64,000 nucleotides of DNA from positions 10,995,971-11,059,970 of the forward strand of contig NC_069105.1 in assembly GCF_947172395.1 (NCBI RefSeq), read 5' to 3'. The notes beneath the pieces were generated by a model. It worked only from the letters and a program-made list of their open reading frames with translations. It did not search any database and had not been told where the DNA came from. A program made the translations under genes and the position numbers. Positions 20,425 to 31,200 of this stretch are shown here, piece by piece (positions within the stretch are counted from its first letter, which is position 1; every line of letters begins with the position of its first letter). This stretch comes from Bicyclus anynana. Taxonomy: Eukaryota; Arthropoda; Insecta; Lepidoptera; Nymphalidae.

Positions 20425-21195
20425 TATTGTATAATAGAACTGCATGGAGTCACATCTAGAGAGGAAAGATTTTACGTGCTCTCTAAGACACAAGATATAT
20501 TGGTGACTTCTCTAATACCTAATGATAATTTCTTGAAAGGAAAACTTGATAACACTATTCTAAACTATGAAGTCACTATAAGATGTGTGTTAAACTCATA
20601 GTAACACAACATATCATCTGATTTCTAAAGATATTAACTTTTTATTCATGCGGCGCATAAATTTAATTTCGCAAACATTACTCTCACGGGTTTCTTACTT
20701 AACGGTAAAGTTCCTAAACTGTGGTAATAGTGTTTCTATTTTAGTAAAGCATTTCTGATTGGATATTACTGTATACTATGGGAATACCGATTGGAGTTGT
20801 TTTATGTTAATGGATTTAAATAATAACTCAACTTATTTATATTAGAACGGTGACAACGAAGAAATTTTGATAGCGTGATCTTAACTTATTGTTTTACTAG
20901 GTTTTTAGTGCTACTTCGCTTGTTTTATCCATACTTTTGAATTGACAGCTTGTTTGTTTAAGCTTATCTCCAAAATATTAAACAGATTTTCTTGTGGTAA
21001 TTACTGGTGAATTAGGCTAGCTTGGTGAAGTAGGTATTATGTTCCTAGATGAAATGGGACGCGGAGGACTTTGCAGGCATCCGAAATATATAAATATACA
21101 TAATGATGGAATGGTTATGATTATAGCAGTCTAGGAGTTTTGTATTTCAGTATCCACCATAATTTCTAAACTAATGAACCGATAATGATGAATGA
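20425..21195. other. No gene seen
   Basis: AT-rich sequence without recognised repeats. Confidence 0.45.
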
Positions 21196-21365
21196 ATACT
21201 AATACTATAAACGCGAAAGTTTGCATGGATGGATGTGTTTGGTAATCTTTTACGCAAAAATGGAATGGATTTGCCTGAAATTTGGAACGGAGATAAATTA
21301 TAATCTGGACCAAAACAAAGTTCTATGGTTCCAGCGGGATTTTTGAAAAACAGGACGTCGGTTTA
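21196..21365 (+). mobile_element. H2 Helitron-like element, degenerate
   Basis: TACTAATACTATAAACGCGA, TGCCTGAAATTTGGAACGGA and TTCCAGCGGGATTTTTGAAA follow H2 order; the 3' hairpin and CTAG are missing. Confidence 0.65.
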
Positions 21366-21989
21366 TATAAACGTATAGGATGTTACACCCAAATGTTTGG
21401 TGGTAAAATGTTACCTATTAATTAAGTGAAACAAGTAAACTCTAACAAGTGTTGATTTGCAATGAAGACTCCTAAAGGCTTAGCAGTCAAAATAAACATT
21501 GACAATAGCCACTTCAGTTCAAATCTGACGCAAGCATTTGCTTTCATACTGGACTTAAGTATGCATTGTTACTATTTACCCCATTTAAAATGTTGTAACT
21601 GCAATGTAACTAGAATTAATTTTGCACTCTATATCGAAGGTATTTAGGTGTATGTTAGAGTGATAATTTTGAAGGCGTTTACGGTCGGCAGTCGGTTTGG
21701 TAGTTTGTTGCGAAAAATTGATTTATGCGCCACATCTGTTAGATCGTACATTGGTTGTAATGTAGCTTTTGTTGTACAATTAATGCAGGAATGTAGGCTG
21801 GGCATGGTGAGAACGAGCTTTTAAAGTAGCAGGTATTATTATCAAGAGGCTAATTATTGTAGAAATTGATAACAAAGAGCATAATCAACTTCTAAATAAA
21901 GAAGACCAACAACTTTTCATACGTTTCTAGGCTCAGGTTTAACAAATGAACCGTTTACAATGTCCAAATTAGTGTAATTTATTAAATAA
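21366..21989. other. No gene seen
   Basis: AT-rich; ORF at 21462-21647 has no recognisable similarity. Confidence 0.4.
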
Positions 21990-22440
21990 CTAGCGGTTGC
22001 CCGCGATTTCATCCGCGTGGAATTATGTTTTCGGAAATCTCGTAAGTTTTTCTTTATAAAAACAAGTTAACCCATGACTACAATCTCACCTGTGTCAGTA
22101 AGTGATGACGCAATCTAAGATGGAAGCGGGCTAACTTGTTAGGAAGATGATGAAAATCCACATCCCTTTCGGTTTCAACACAACATCGAACCGGAACGCT
22201 AAATCGCTTGGCGGCACGTCTTTGTTGATAAGGATACCTCTTTATCAACAAAGACATGCCGCCAAGCGATTTAGCCATAGCCGAAGCCTCCCACCAACAA
22301 AACCCAGTAGGGGTACGAACACAGGACTTCCGTCTTGAAATTAGCCACCGTGCATAACACTGCGCCACGGAGGTCATCAAGATCAGATCAGTAGTTGAGG
22401 GATAGGTAATAAACAAACAAACTCACATTCGCAATATTAA
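21990..22440 (-). mobile_element. Helitron-like element interrupted by SINE A
   Basis: Left part (21990 to ~22060) has CTAG plus the hairpin GCGGTTGCCCGCGATTTCAT. The right part (~22378-22440) resumes with CAGATCAGTAGTTGAG and AACAAACAAACTC, as in H1/H3 5' regions. SINE A lies between them, so it inserted after the Helitron. Confidence 0.6.
22064..22377 (-). mobile_element. SINE A carrying an internal inverted duplication
   Basis: Runs from the reversed tail (CATGACTACAATCTCACC) to the reversed head (CACTGCGCCACGGAGG). In its middle, arms 22198-22231 and 22242-22275 are a 34-bp inverted repeat with one mismatch. The second arm is a reversed copy of the GCTAAATCGCTTGG segment, replacing the normal GGTAGGGTGGTAACTAGCCA region. 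Confidence 0.9.
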
Positions 22441-22758
22441 TTTTATGTATTACAAAAGGCTGACTACTATGAATAACGCAGTCTCAGCTATTCTATGTAT
22501 TGACATAATCTGTCATAGTTTGTCATACTCAATATAACACCTTGCCTCTAACCAGTAGTCTTTCACAATAGAAATATAACTGAAAATATACCGCTACCTC
22601 TTAGATTATTATCAATCTAAAATATAGCTTAAGGCCATAGCAAGTTCTCTTAGATAAAATATCATTGTGCGAAGTGGGCCTGTTCTCACCTGAGCCAGAT
22701 TTGACCCACGCGTTTATTACACTGAAGCTTCGAAACTCTTGTTTAGTTCTCTTGGATA

Positions 22759-23032
22759 TCCTACATACCTACTAAAATTATAAATTTTTGAAGTAAGTAT
22801 ATCTGTCTGTCTGGTACTTTGTCACGTATAAACCTTCAGTGGCTTTGACGTGAAAAAGTATCAGACAGACAGCCATTCGCATTCGCATTTGGGTGAAATT
22901 TGGTATAGGTAATTGAATAAATTGGTTCTTGGGACAGAACATAGGCTACATTTCATCCTAGAATATCCTTGGTTACTGCAGGATTTGTAAAAAACAGGAT
23001 TTCATGCAAACGGAGTGGATGGCGTTTGCTAG
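22759..23032 (+). mobile_element. Helitron-like element with internal hairpin
   Basis: Starts TCCTACATACCTACTAAAAT and ends GGCGTTTGCTAG. A 25-bp inverted repeat (22803-22827 / 22848-22872, two mismatches; CTGTCTGTCTG...CAGACAGACAG) sits near the 5' end. The body GGTGAAATTTGGTATAGGTA resembles H3/H4 types. Confidence 0.75.
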
Positions 23033-23204
23033 TAATAATTTAATTTTGTAATGCGGGTTCTTTGTATTGTCTATTCTCACCTGTGCACCTATAGACTTCC
23101 GTATGAATTATTATAACACTAGAAAAAAATAGTTCTAGTCGTTGTTTATTTGTTTTAAAGAAACATTTCACCATTATAATTTATATTATCCTTGACCATT
23201 ATAG

Positions 23205-23259
23205 TATATTTTATCCCCGTATTCCACGGAAAAAGGAAAAATCGCGAGGCGTCTGCTAG
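23205..23259 (+). mobile_element. H1 3'-end fragment
   Basis: TTTTATCCCCGTATTCCACG then ATCGCGAGGCGTCTGCTAG. Only the last ~55 bp remain. Confidence 0.6.
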
Positions 23260-23294
23260 TATTATATTCGAATACAGTTAGTTTTAATAAAAAA

Positions 23295-23344
23295 GGGGTA
23301 TTTCTGTCACAAAAATGTACACAGTTTTGTGACAAAATTACCCC
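23295..23344. repeat. Short foldback (20-bp arms)
   Basis: 23295-23314 pairs with 23325-23344 at 18 of 20 positions (GGGGTATTTCTGTCACAAAA). It could be a miniature TIR remnant. Confidence 0.75.
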
Positions 23345-23489
23345 ATACCTATATTATTGGGATAAAATGCTATTCAAAAATAGCACAACTTTCTATTAGT
23401 AAAAAAAATTAAAATCGGTCTTGTAGATCCAGAGATTATCTACTACACACACACTCACAAAATTTACCTTTTTATAATATTAGTATAGA
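23345..23489 (-). mobile_element. Helitron-like 5' part
   Basis: Right end is the reversed TATCTATACTAATATTATAA start at 23489, with GTAGATCCAGAGATTATC and TTTTATCCCAATAATATAGG (reversed) in the body. No CTAG end; it stops at the foldback at 23295-23344. Confidence 0.55.
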
Positions 23490-23751
23490 TAATTTTAGAG
23501 ATAATTGTTCGCGATACGACACGTCCAAATGTGAGTGAGCCCTAAAACCCCGCAATCACATCAAGTTATGCTTTGAGGTCTACCGTGGCTGCGATCGCCA
23601 CTCGAGATCGATTGGGCAATTCGAGACAAAAAGTCGACAACGCCGGGACAAAGGGGCCGCTAAACTCGCAGATTAAAGTGGCATGCGATAAACCAATAAC
23701 GCGTGTGCTGATGGCTTAACGTAACGGCCACTGAGGTTATGTGCCTTAATG

Positions 23752-23880
23752 TTTGTTTTTTTTTTAATATGAACGACTCGCGCTTGACCACGATATCGCC
23801 TGATGTTAAGTGTAGATGTAGCCTTAGATGTAACGCGCTTGCCTAGAAGACGTCAATTCACTCTTGTATTGTTCATCATT
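23752..23880 (-). mobile_element. LINE 3' end (SINE A-tail family)
   Basis: Minus strand reads CAAGAGTGAATTGACGTCTT, CTAGGCAAGCGCGTTACATC, then the tail AGGCGATATCGTGGTCAAGC. Orthologous in arrangement to 11335-11475 and 35330-35460. Confidence 0.65.
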
Positions 23881-23924
23881 TTAGCCTAACCCAGATTTGT
23901 TTTTTGATTATGCAAGTGCCATAG

Positions 23925-24080
23925 GCTCTTTAATGGGACATCAGCAGCGTCACTGGGGGGCTTAGGCAAGTGCAGAAGCATCGCCTTTCAGGCAGAAGCA
24001 AAATAGATGGGCGGAACATTCTCTAAGGCCGTCTCCTTTAAGACCTTGGCTTAAAGGGGGGTTCGGGAAGGGTGTTTTGG
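23925..24080. repeat. Unclassified two-copy repeat
   Basis: CATAGGCTCTTTAATGGGAC, ATCAGCAGCGTCACTG and GCAGAAGCATCGCC match 48955-49030 (ATAGGCTACTTATGGGACCT, CAGCGCCGTCACCGAAGG). Could be a decayed LINE coding or UTR segment; not identified. Confidence 0.5.
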
Positions 24081-24284
24081 CCTGAGTGATCTCAGTCGAT
24101 TGTAAGTTAAGAACTCACGTCCGTCAGATCACGTCACGTCAGATATCGAGGACCTCGTCTTCGCCGGCAAAGACGCTGTGTAGCTTGTGTTTGTTTTGCC
24201 TGGGATCACACACGCACGCAGATAGTTATTATGAAGGAATAGACAAGGTAAGAACAGGTAAGAACATCCTGATGTTCCAAAACT

Positions 24285-24359
24285 TTATCCCGAAAAGGTA
24301 ATTCCTGGGGCTTAGTAAAAATCTTAATTCACGCGGACTGATTCGCGGGTATAAGCTAG
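24285..24359 (+). mobile_element. H2 3'-end fragment
   Basis: TTCACGCGGACTGATTCGCG followed by GGTATAAGCTAG: the 3' hairpin and terminus only. Confidence 0.6.
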
Positions 24360-24379
24360 TCTGAAATATCAAATAGGTA

Positions 24380-24500
24380 CTAGTGGACGCCGCACGGTTT
24401 TCCCAACGTAGCTATCTATGGTAATACGGGGATAAAATAAAACCTATGTTACTCGCTGATAATGAGCTTTGCAAAATCTATGCCACCTATATGTCAGGTA
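24380..24500 (-). mobile_element. H1-related Helitron, 3' part
   Basis: CTAG at 24380, then GTGGACGCCGCACGGTTTTC, GGTAATACGGGGATAAAATA and TGTTACTCGCTGATAATGAG. The 5' end is not recognisable. It is convergent with the plus-strand fragment 20 bp to the left. Confidence 0.6.
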
Positions 24501-25203
24501 CTGCTGGTATGGATGTCGTCAAACTACTAATAAGTATGTACTAGGCTTTTTGGTGCGGAATCACCATTTCAAGACCTAAGAATCCCATAGACTAACGGGT
24601 CTTCTAATTAAGAGCACAATTCCTAATTAAGCTTGGCTTGGACATGGTACTTTTATGTATCGCCTCATCAAATATAGCCAAATATAGCAGTGTAGCCATT
24701 CACTACACCTACAAGAATAAAATTTCATAATGTTTTACCTTAATAAAATTACTAAAAATCTAATACTAGTTTCTATGCACGGAAAATATTTTTCAGCCAC
24801 AAAGAAATATTCTTTGTTAGCATTGAATACGGAATACGAAGAGAGGTGGATTTATGAAAAATATGTTTTGCAAAAAACAATTCCAATTGCAGGATAGTTA
24901 GATTAAAGAATGAATGGAAGACTGAGAGATTTGAAGAGCGAATGTAGCCCCAGCATTTCCTTTGCGAATGCAGGATTCGAAAAGGCCGAATAACTCTAAA
25001 AGCCTCCTGTTGACATACAAAGCTTGAAGTTTTCGCTCTCCGACGTTGAAAGAAAGCTGAAAATTACAACATTCTATGCGAACGTTGCCTTTGAAATGAA
25101 ATACAAGAGCACGAAATTGAGAATCAGCTGTTTATGTTCAGTCATATTTTGTTTTTATTATTTTTACGTACCTTGTTTTGATGAATAGCAAAAATTTGAT
25201 TAA
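24501..25203. other. No gene seen
   Basis: Unrecognised AT-rich sequence. CAAGACCTAAGAATCCCATA near 24571 faintly resembles RTE 3' wording but is too short to call. Confidence 0.35.
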
Positions 25204-25447
25204 TCCTACTAATATTACAAACGCTAAAGTCCGTATGGATGTTTGTTACTCTTTAAAGCTGCAACTTCTAAACCGATTTGGCTGAAATTTGAAACGAATA
25301 TATATAACACCGTGGATTAACACTGCTAGGTAATCCATTCATCCCGGAAAAATCCATGGTTTGGTTTTCATTCATGGTTTTGGTGGGATTTTTGAAAAAC
25401 TGCATTTCCTGCAATTCCAAGCAAACGAAGTCTCGGGAGTCCGCTAG
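25204..25447 (+). mobile_element. H2 Helitron-like element, both ends present
   Basis: Starts TCCTACTAATATTACAAACG, ends GGGAGTCCGCTAG, with AACCGATTTGGCTGAAATTT in the body. A local duplication (CCATGGTTTGGTTTTCATTC / CATGGTTTTGG) lengthens it to 244 bp. Confidence 0.85.
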
Positions 25448-26144
25448 TAGTATATTTGTATAATTTTGTTACTTTTTATAAAGTAGTTGATTATGAAATA
25501 ATTGTAATATGAGATTTTAAAGCTATTGTAATTAATAAGCCGAACGAAGTGAGGTTTACTGCATATTATGTAAGATAAAAAAAAAATTAATTGCGGAGAC
25601 AGTCAAATTTACTTAGTATTTGGCTTTTTTACATTTAGGGGGAGAAAAGCTGCCCCTCTCTTTGGTCCCTTGCTACTCTAGATAAGGTCTGTTACAAAGA
25701 GATTACTATTGCCATTCTTACAAATACCCCCTACCTCCAAAACATTTACTACGTCTTAGAAACAGACTGTGATCATAATTTCTGACGCACAAAGAATACT
25801 TTTCAGTTGCACAATAATACTATTAACGTTTTACTCCCACGGGAAATAAGAAAGATAAAAAAAATGAATAAATACTTCGCAAACCGAATACCAATGGCAA
25901 TTCTCTAATCAATATTAAGCGCGCCCAACTACCGAGCACGTAGAAATGATCATTGAATTACTGACAAATTGCGTATAAACGGCCAATCCACCGCGGCCTC
26001 ACTATGAGAGACAAAGTGTCAAGATGAAAGAAGCCGCCGTCGATTGTCGCTTTGTATCGTCTCTCGTTAGCCAGATTTGTTTTAAAGATTAATTGTAGTT
26101 CAAGTCATGAGCGACAGCGTTTTATCCATTATTTCTTCAAATTC
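25448..26144. other. No gene; low-repeat patch
   Basis: 25920-26090 is moderate-GC and unique here (CGGCCAATCCACCGCGGCCT). Candidate conserved non-coding sequence, but nothing in the sequence alone proves it. Confidence 0.35.
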
Positions 26145-26215
26145 ATATTCAAAATTCATTTCTTTTAAGTAGGCTTATCTTACAAACACTTTTGAAACGT
26201 CAGGTTTGTTTATTT
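26145..26215 (-). mobile_element. LINE 3' end fragment, 7787-8038 family
   Basis: ATTCAAAATTCATTTCTTTT, AAGTAGGCTTATCTTACAAA and CACTTTTGAAACGTCAGG: the reversed 3' terminus. Confidence 0.7.
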
Positions 26216-27034
26216 GATGCAAGGTAGGTTATTCATTCACGAATAAACATAGCCGTACCGCTGATGTAGTAAGTGTACATGTATGCGTAGTATATGGGTG
26301 TTCATTTGCACGCTAATAAAGCTATAAAAAATATTGGCTTCACACACACACTAGGAAAGATAGCGGGCCCTGCCTGTTCTATAAAATTCTGGCGTAAATT
26401 TAGGACTAAAATTTTTTTTATATTATCTAGTCTTTGGTAAGCTTTGGCAGTGGCAGTGGTAGTTGGTAGGTTGGTAAAAAAAAACTACTTGCAAAATTTG
26501 TTATTATTCTACTTTAACGTTATCTCTACAGTATAGCAGGTACTGCATACTGCAGTATGAATGAAAGTGATTTGAGTACTTAATGGCTTCTTACTGGATC
26601 ATGATGAATGTGATATCTCAAGTATCAAGGAAACAGGAATACTAAAACTTATTCGTCCTCATTATATGTCGTCTGAAATTCATTTATTTCAATTAGATTT
26701 AGTTTACAAGGACTTTTTAATATAGTACTTTGGTGATTAAAGACGAATACTTAAAATTAAATACTTAAGTGTAAAGTTATACATCATTGAAATTAATTAC
26801 AGGAAGCTTTTAACTTGTACCATACAACAACAACGTTTATCTCCAGAGGGTCTCGATTTAGTCACAATCGAGGAATTTTAATAATAACTTAATTGTGTTA
26901 TTCTATTGGGGCTTTGTATTGTCTACTCATTAGGTAATAGATTTTATTTTACCACACAGTCGTGCTTACGATTTTAATTAACAGTTTCTATTTTATGATT
27001 GTACTGTAATTATTCTGACTTCCGAAACAGTTGT
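26216..27034. other. No gene; one LINE-end scrap
   Basis: Mostly AT-rich. GAAATTCATTTATTTCAATT at ~26675-26720 is another reversed LINE 3' terminus. GCAGGTACTGCATACTGCAG near 26540 is a short palindromic word. Confidence 0.4.
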
Positions 27035-27105
27035 AGAATTTATAAATGGTCAAACTTAACGTCACATAAGTGTTTGAGTCTACTCGAAATAAACGAATTT
27101 TGAAT
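27035..27105 (+). mobile_element. LINE 3' end fragment
   Basis: AACTTAACGTCACATAAGTG then CTACTCGAAATAAACGAATT and a TTTTGAATTTTG end, as in the 7787-8038 family. Confidence 0.65.
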
Positions 27106-27149
27106 TTTGTTTTTTTTATTTTTAACAATAGATTGTTGTATATTGATCC

Positions 27150-27287
27150 GTGACGCGTCAGAACAGAATCGGTATCATAGATTTTGTATGGCAACGTTTA
27201 CACTTATAGGTAAGTTGTGACATGTCGTGATGGCTCCTGTTCATCGCATACAAAATGTATGATGCCGATTCTGTTCTGATGCGTCAC
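27150..27287. mobile_element. MITE-like foldback, 41-bp arms
   Basis: Arms 27150-27190 and 27247-27287 pair at 38 of 41 positions (GTGACGC.TCAGAACAGAAT), with a 56-bp interior. Size and arms fit a miniature inverted-repeat element; superfamily unknown. A GTTGTGACATGTCGTGATGG segment inside resembles ACTTGTGACATGTTGTGATG near 3126. Confidence 0.75.
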
Positions 27288-27299
27288 AACACGACACGT

Positions 27300-28755
27300 C
27301 AGACAAATGTAAATCCGCCTTTACTCTCGTAAACGACTGAATAAAATTTACCTATCATCATTAGCTTACTTTTGACATAGACCCACCACGATGCTCAAAT
27401 GCTTTTTTTTGGTCTGGAACTATCAGTTGAAATGGATAAAATAAATTTGAATAAAGCCAAAAGACGGTCATTGTATTAAAATTGCTTATAATTGGAAATA
27501 CAACCCTTAAGGGGACTGTAATATGGGGTAGGTAGCAGTTTTTTATCTCTTAATTTTTAATTTAAGAGTAATGGCCTTAAACTTATTCTAACAAACCTTA
27601 TCTAAACATATTTTAGTTTACATTCAAATCGGATTATTACTTTTTTTGGGGAAATCTCGGACATTTGAAGTACTAAAATGAAATTTTATCAAACACTTTT
27701 TGTGCGTGATAAACTTTACAAAGTGAATTTTTCAATTTATTCACTTTTCAACCTGTAAAAGATTACCATAATCCGCGCGTGCAATTCGAAAGCAATAAAA
27801 AAGTTTATTAACAAAGATTACTTTAATGTTTTGTTCCATCGGTCCCTATACGGTAATGAGATTAAAAAAAAAACAAAGTACATAATGAAGTTAAGATATT
27901 TTGAGCGCTACATAATTGAAACAATAAAATTTTAAATGCATCCGAATCTGTTGTACCACGGCTACTTGCGAATGAATGTTTGTATGGATTGAAGAAAGTT
28001 TTGCACTCATATTATAGCTTATTTTTTTTTGTAAGGATGATGACAGTTTTTTAAATTGTATATAAATTAAGAGTATGCTAATAGTAAAGCAATTTTGTAA
28101 AAGTAACAGGGTATCTAAGATCATTACTTTCGGAGCTACAGGGATTTGAAGGGTCAGATTTTCGGCGCTGCCACGGATCCCTCAAAAACGCGTCATAGAA
28201 AATGATACGAATTAATGACGTCGTAGATCCATAATAATTGTTAGATTTGTATGGGCGGTCAAACATTGACATATACCTACCTACCTATAATAAATTGACA
28301 TATACCTACCTACTGAGGTAGATGACATTTCTGAGTTAATTTGATGTTCATTTTATAGGTTGTCATGTGGACCAAATTAGTGAATAGACCAGTAATACAG
28401 AGCCAGGCTCTTTCTTATAGGAAAGGGTATATAGTTTCGATGGCTTTCAGCTCTATTTGGTTGGTAATTGTTTTACAAATCAATTTCAAGGACTTGAGTA
28501 AATAAACAATTCAAGCTAAATAAAAGCTTGTAAAAACGAGTAAGTTGTGAAGGACCGCTTTGACCATAATTATATCAAGTTTCCATACAAGTAACAATAG
28601 GTCGATTACTTACTTATGGGGATAAATGGTAGATGGGTTACTGAGTTATGGTACAATATTCAAAGCGAAGATGCAAGGCATAGTTATGCAGAGCTATCTA
28701 ATTTTGTATGAATTGAGAACAATGAATACCCTACTATAGGTATGTGGTGCCGTGG
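27300..28755. other. No gene; small tandem duplication
   Basis: AT-rich throughout with short uninformative ORFs. At 28265-28318 ATTGACATATACCTACCTAC is tandemly duplicated with a ~31-bp period. GAGCCAGGCTCTTTCTTATA near 28401 looks like a repeat end that I cannot place. Confidence 0.4.
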
Positions 28756-28757
28756 GA

Positions 28758-29034
28758 GAGCCGTAATAGCCCAGTGGATACGACCTCTGCCTCCAATTCC
28801 GAAGGGCGTAGATTCGAATCCGGTTTAAAAAAATATCACGTGTCTCAAACGGTGAAAGAAAAACATCGTGAGGAAATCTCCATACCTAATAATTTTCTTA
28901 ATTCTCTTCGTGTGTGAGTTCTGCCAATCCATATTGGGCCATCGTGGTGGACTATTGGCCTAACCCATCTCATTTTGAGAGGAGACTCGTGCTTAACAGT
29001 GAGCTGAATATGGGTTGATAATGATAATGATGAG
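28758..29034 (+). mobile_element. SINE B with short deletion
   Basis: Head GAGCCGTAATAGCCCAGTGG, B box AGATTCGAATCCGG, CATCGTGAGGAAATCTCCAT, end ATATGGGTTGATAATGATAA. About 45 bp downstream of the B box are missing. The tail TGATAATGATAATGATGA is well preserved. Confidence 0.9.
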
Positions 29035-29047
29035 GTATGGTGTAAAC

Positions 29048-29125
29048 TGGGGGTCCTCATTGGTCCAGTGGTTAACCTGTTACATAAGTTCGTGACCTGG
29101 GTGTAATGTTTTTTCTTTTAAAAAA
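29048..29125 (+). mobile_element. SINE F head (tRNA-like)
   Basis: GTCCTCATTGGTCCAGTGGT has an A-box-like sequence and GTGACCTGGGTG a decayed B box, followed by a T/A-rich body and AAAACAAAACAG. A related head occurs at 42815-42850. Confidence 0.4.
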
Positions 29126-29494
29126 ACAAAACAGAGACTAAGATACCATAAAAAAATGCGTTATTATTTGTTATAGTAATCTAAATCTATCGATTTTTTA
29201 TTTGTATATTTACTTTTTTTCTATATCTTTTTTTAGATATTTCATCATAACGAGATGCATGAAATTGAAGAACCAGAGTTGTGACTGCATGTTCATTCAG
29301 GTATGAAGTCAAATTTTTTTTAAATAAATGTTAGTAGTAATATTATCTTTTTAAATTAAAAAGCTCACAAATATAATTTAATTATTACAAATGACTAAAT
29401 AGGGAAATTCATTGAGAACTGAAGAGAGCTACTAAACTTACTAAAACGTTAATAATAATTAGTCTACCTAGGTACGAGAATATATTTTGTATTA
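29126..29494. other. No gene seen
   Basis: AT-rich sequence without recognised features. Confidence 0.45.
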
Positions 29495-30023
29495 CTAGCG
29501 GACGCCTGCGACTTCGTTCGCGTGGAATTTAGTTTTTCACAAATCCCTCGGGAACCATGGATTTTTCCGGGATAAAAAGAAGCCTATGTGTTAATCCAGA
29601 CTATAATATATCTCAATACCAAATTTCAGCTAATTCTGTTCAGTACCTAGTCGAGGCGTGAAAGAGTAACAAGCATTCATATATAAACAAAATCATAAAT
29701 TTTCCCAAATCTCGGGAAACAGTGGATTTTTCACCCTATCTATTAATCCAGAGTAAAATCTATTTCCATTCCAAATTTCAGATAAATCGCTTCAGTAGTA
29801 GCGGCGTTAAAGAGTAACAAACATCCAAACATACATCCATACAAACTTTCGCGTTTATAATAATAGTAGTATAAAAAGTAGCCTATCTGATAATCTAGAG
29901 TAAAATCTATTTCCATTCCAAATTTCAGACAAATCGCTATAGTAGCGGCGTTAAAGAGTAACAAACATCCAAACATACATCCAAACATCCATACAAACTT
30001 TCGCGTTTATAATATTAGTAGGA
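29495..30023 (-). mobile_element. H2 Helitrons in tandem (three 5' parts, one 3' end)
   Basis: One CTAG end at 29495 (GCGGACGCCTGCGACTTCGT) is followed by three successive copies of the H2 5' portion: ~29580-29690, ~29698-29871 and ~29875-30023. The last two each contain TAAAATCTATTTCCATTCCA, GCGGCGTTAAAGAGTAACAA and CTTTCGCGTTTATAAT. The repeated peptides on the minus strand reflect this duplication, not genes. Confidence 0.85.
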
Positions 30024-30029
30024 TAGTAG

Positions 30030-30654
30030 GATATCGCAATTCAACGCGTGAATGTGCCCCTATGCTATGCTGCGTGATGGACACCCTACCAAGGGTGGCA
30101 AATTTTGATAAGTATTTTTAAGTATTACTTTATTTTCGGCTCACTTTTGTAGTCATGGAACATCTCGTTCCGTTCAGTATAAAATGTCGTTGTTTTAGGC
30201 AGTATTAAGTAACAGTTTCATTATAAATGCCCTAACTATAAAAACGTGTAATAAAAATCTTCATGTATATTATCTATAATTAAATACGAAATACAATACC
30301 ACATTTTCTTCATAAACATATTTAATGACCATAAAATATCATTTACATTGGACATTTTCATATTAAATAAAATAAATACTTATTACCTATATTTATTACA
30401 AATTAATATGAACTCTCAGTTTCACTGTGACGATAATTATTTGATTATAACGCCTCTATTAAAATGTATAACTGTCAAATTATTCAGTTTACATTTAACA
30501 TTACCCCATAGAGTTACATACCTCGTATAGACATTCCAAGTAAAATTTTCTTTATTATCATATTCTCATAGTTTCATCATCATGATTTAACATTGATAGT
30601 GTTAAAATTGTAGGGAGATTTTCTTGAAAAAATAAATCCTAATCGCTTATTTTA
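30030..30654. other. No gene seen
   Basis: AT-rich; the 60-codon ORF at 30348-30530 has no recognisable similarity. Confidence 0.4.
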
Positions 30655-30860
30655 TAGTCCGAAGAGCCGATGAACTTTAGGGTCCCAAAGTGCTGGAATG
30701 GCAACCCCGCACTACAAAACGCAGTGTTGGTCGACCCCTCACCAGGTGGGTTAACGACATCGAGCGAGTCGCAGGGATTCACTGGATGCAGGTGGCTCAG
30801 TATCGTGATGTTTGGAAGTCCCTACAAAAGACCTATGTCCTGCATTATTGGCCTTAGGGA
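30655..30860 (+). mobile_element. RTE-type LINE 3' end (frameshifted)
   Basis: CGAAGAGCCGATGAACTTTA, GGTCCCAAAGTGCTGGAATG and CGCAGTGTTGGTCGACCCCT are the nucleotide counterparts of RRADG.WGPKVLEW...VGRP. Frames are broken (the long ORF here is a shifted frame). The normal TGATGA tail is replaced by a Helitron start. Confidence 0.8.
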
Positions 30861-30865
30861 TTTCA

Positions 30866-31055
30866 ATCATTATTATAAAGAGGTTATGTTTGCGGTGTTG
30901 TAGGGGGTAGGTAATCTCTGAATCTACTGAACCGATTTTGAAATTCTATTACCACTAGAAAGCCAAATTTATTGTAAGTGTCATAGAGTATATTTTATCC
31001 CCATACTCTAACGGGATCGGGAATTACGCGGGTGAAACCGCGGGACATCGGCTAG
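30866..31055 (+). mobile_element. H1-related Helitron-like element
   Basis: ATTATTATAAAGAGGTTATG near the start; TCTACTGAACCGATTTTGAA body; CGCGGGTGAAACCGCGGGAC hairpin; CTAG at 31052-31055. It starts within a few bases of the RTE remnant's end. Confidence 0.75.
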
Positions 31056-31147
31056 TACTTCATAAATCTAAGACACAATTTACTAATTTATTCTTACTAT
31101 AAACTTTAAACATTATTAAGGTATTACCATATAAAATACGCTAAATT

Positions 31148-31200
31148 AACCGACTTCAAAAAAGGTGATTCTCAATTCAACGCGTATGTTTTTTTTTTGT
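31148..31200 (-). repeat. Interspersed repeat, same as 13875-14000
   Basis: TTAACCGACTTCAAAAAAGG and TGATTCTCAATTCAACGCGT are the reverse complement of the end seen near 13960-14000. Confidence 0.6.

Noticed and set aside
29743..29988. Protein with an internal MFGCMFGCLLLFNAAT duplication
   Set aside because: The duplication is the tandem H2 Helitron 5' sequence, which is non-coding.
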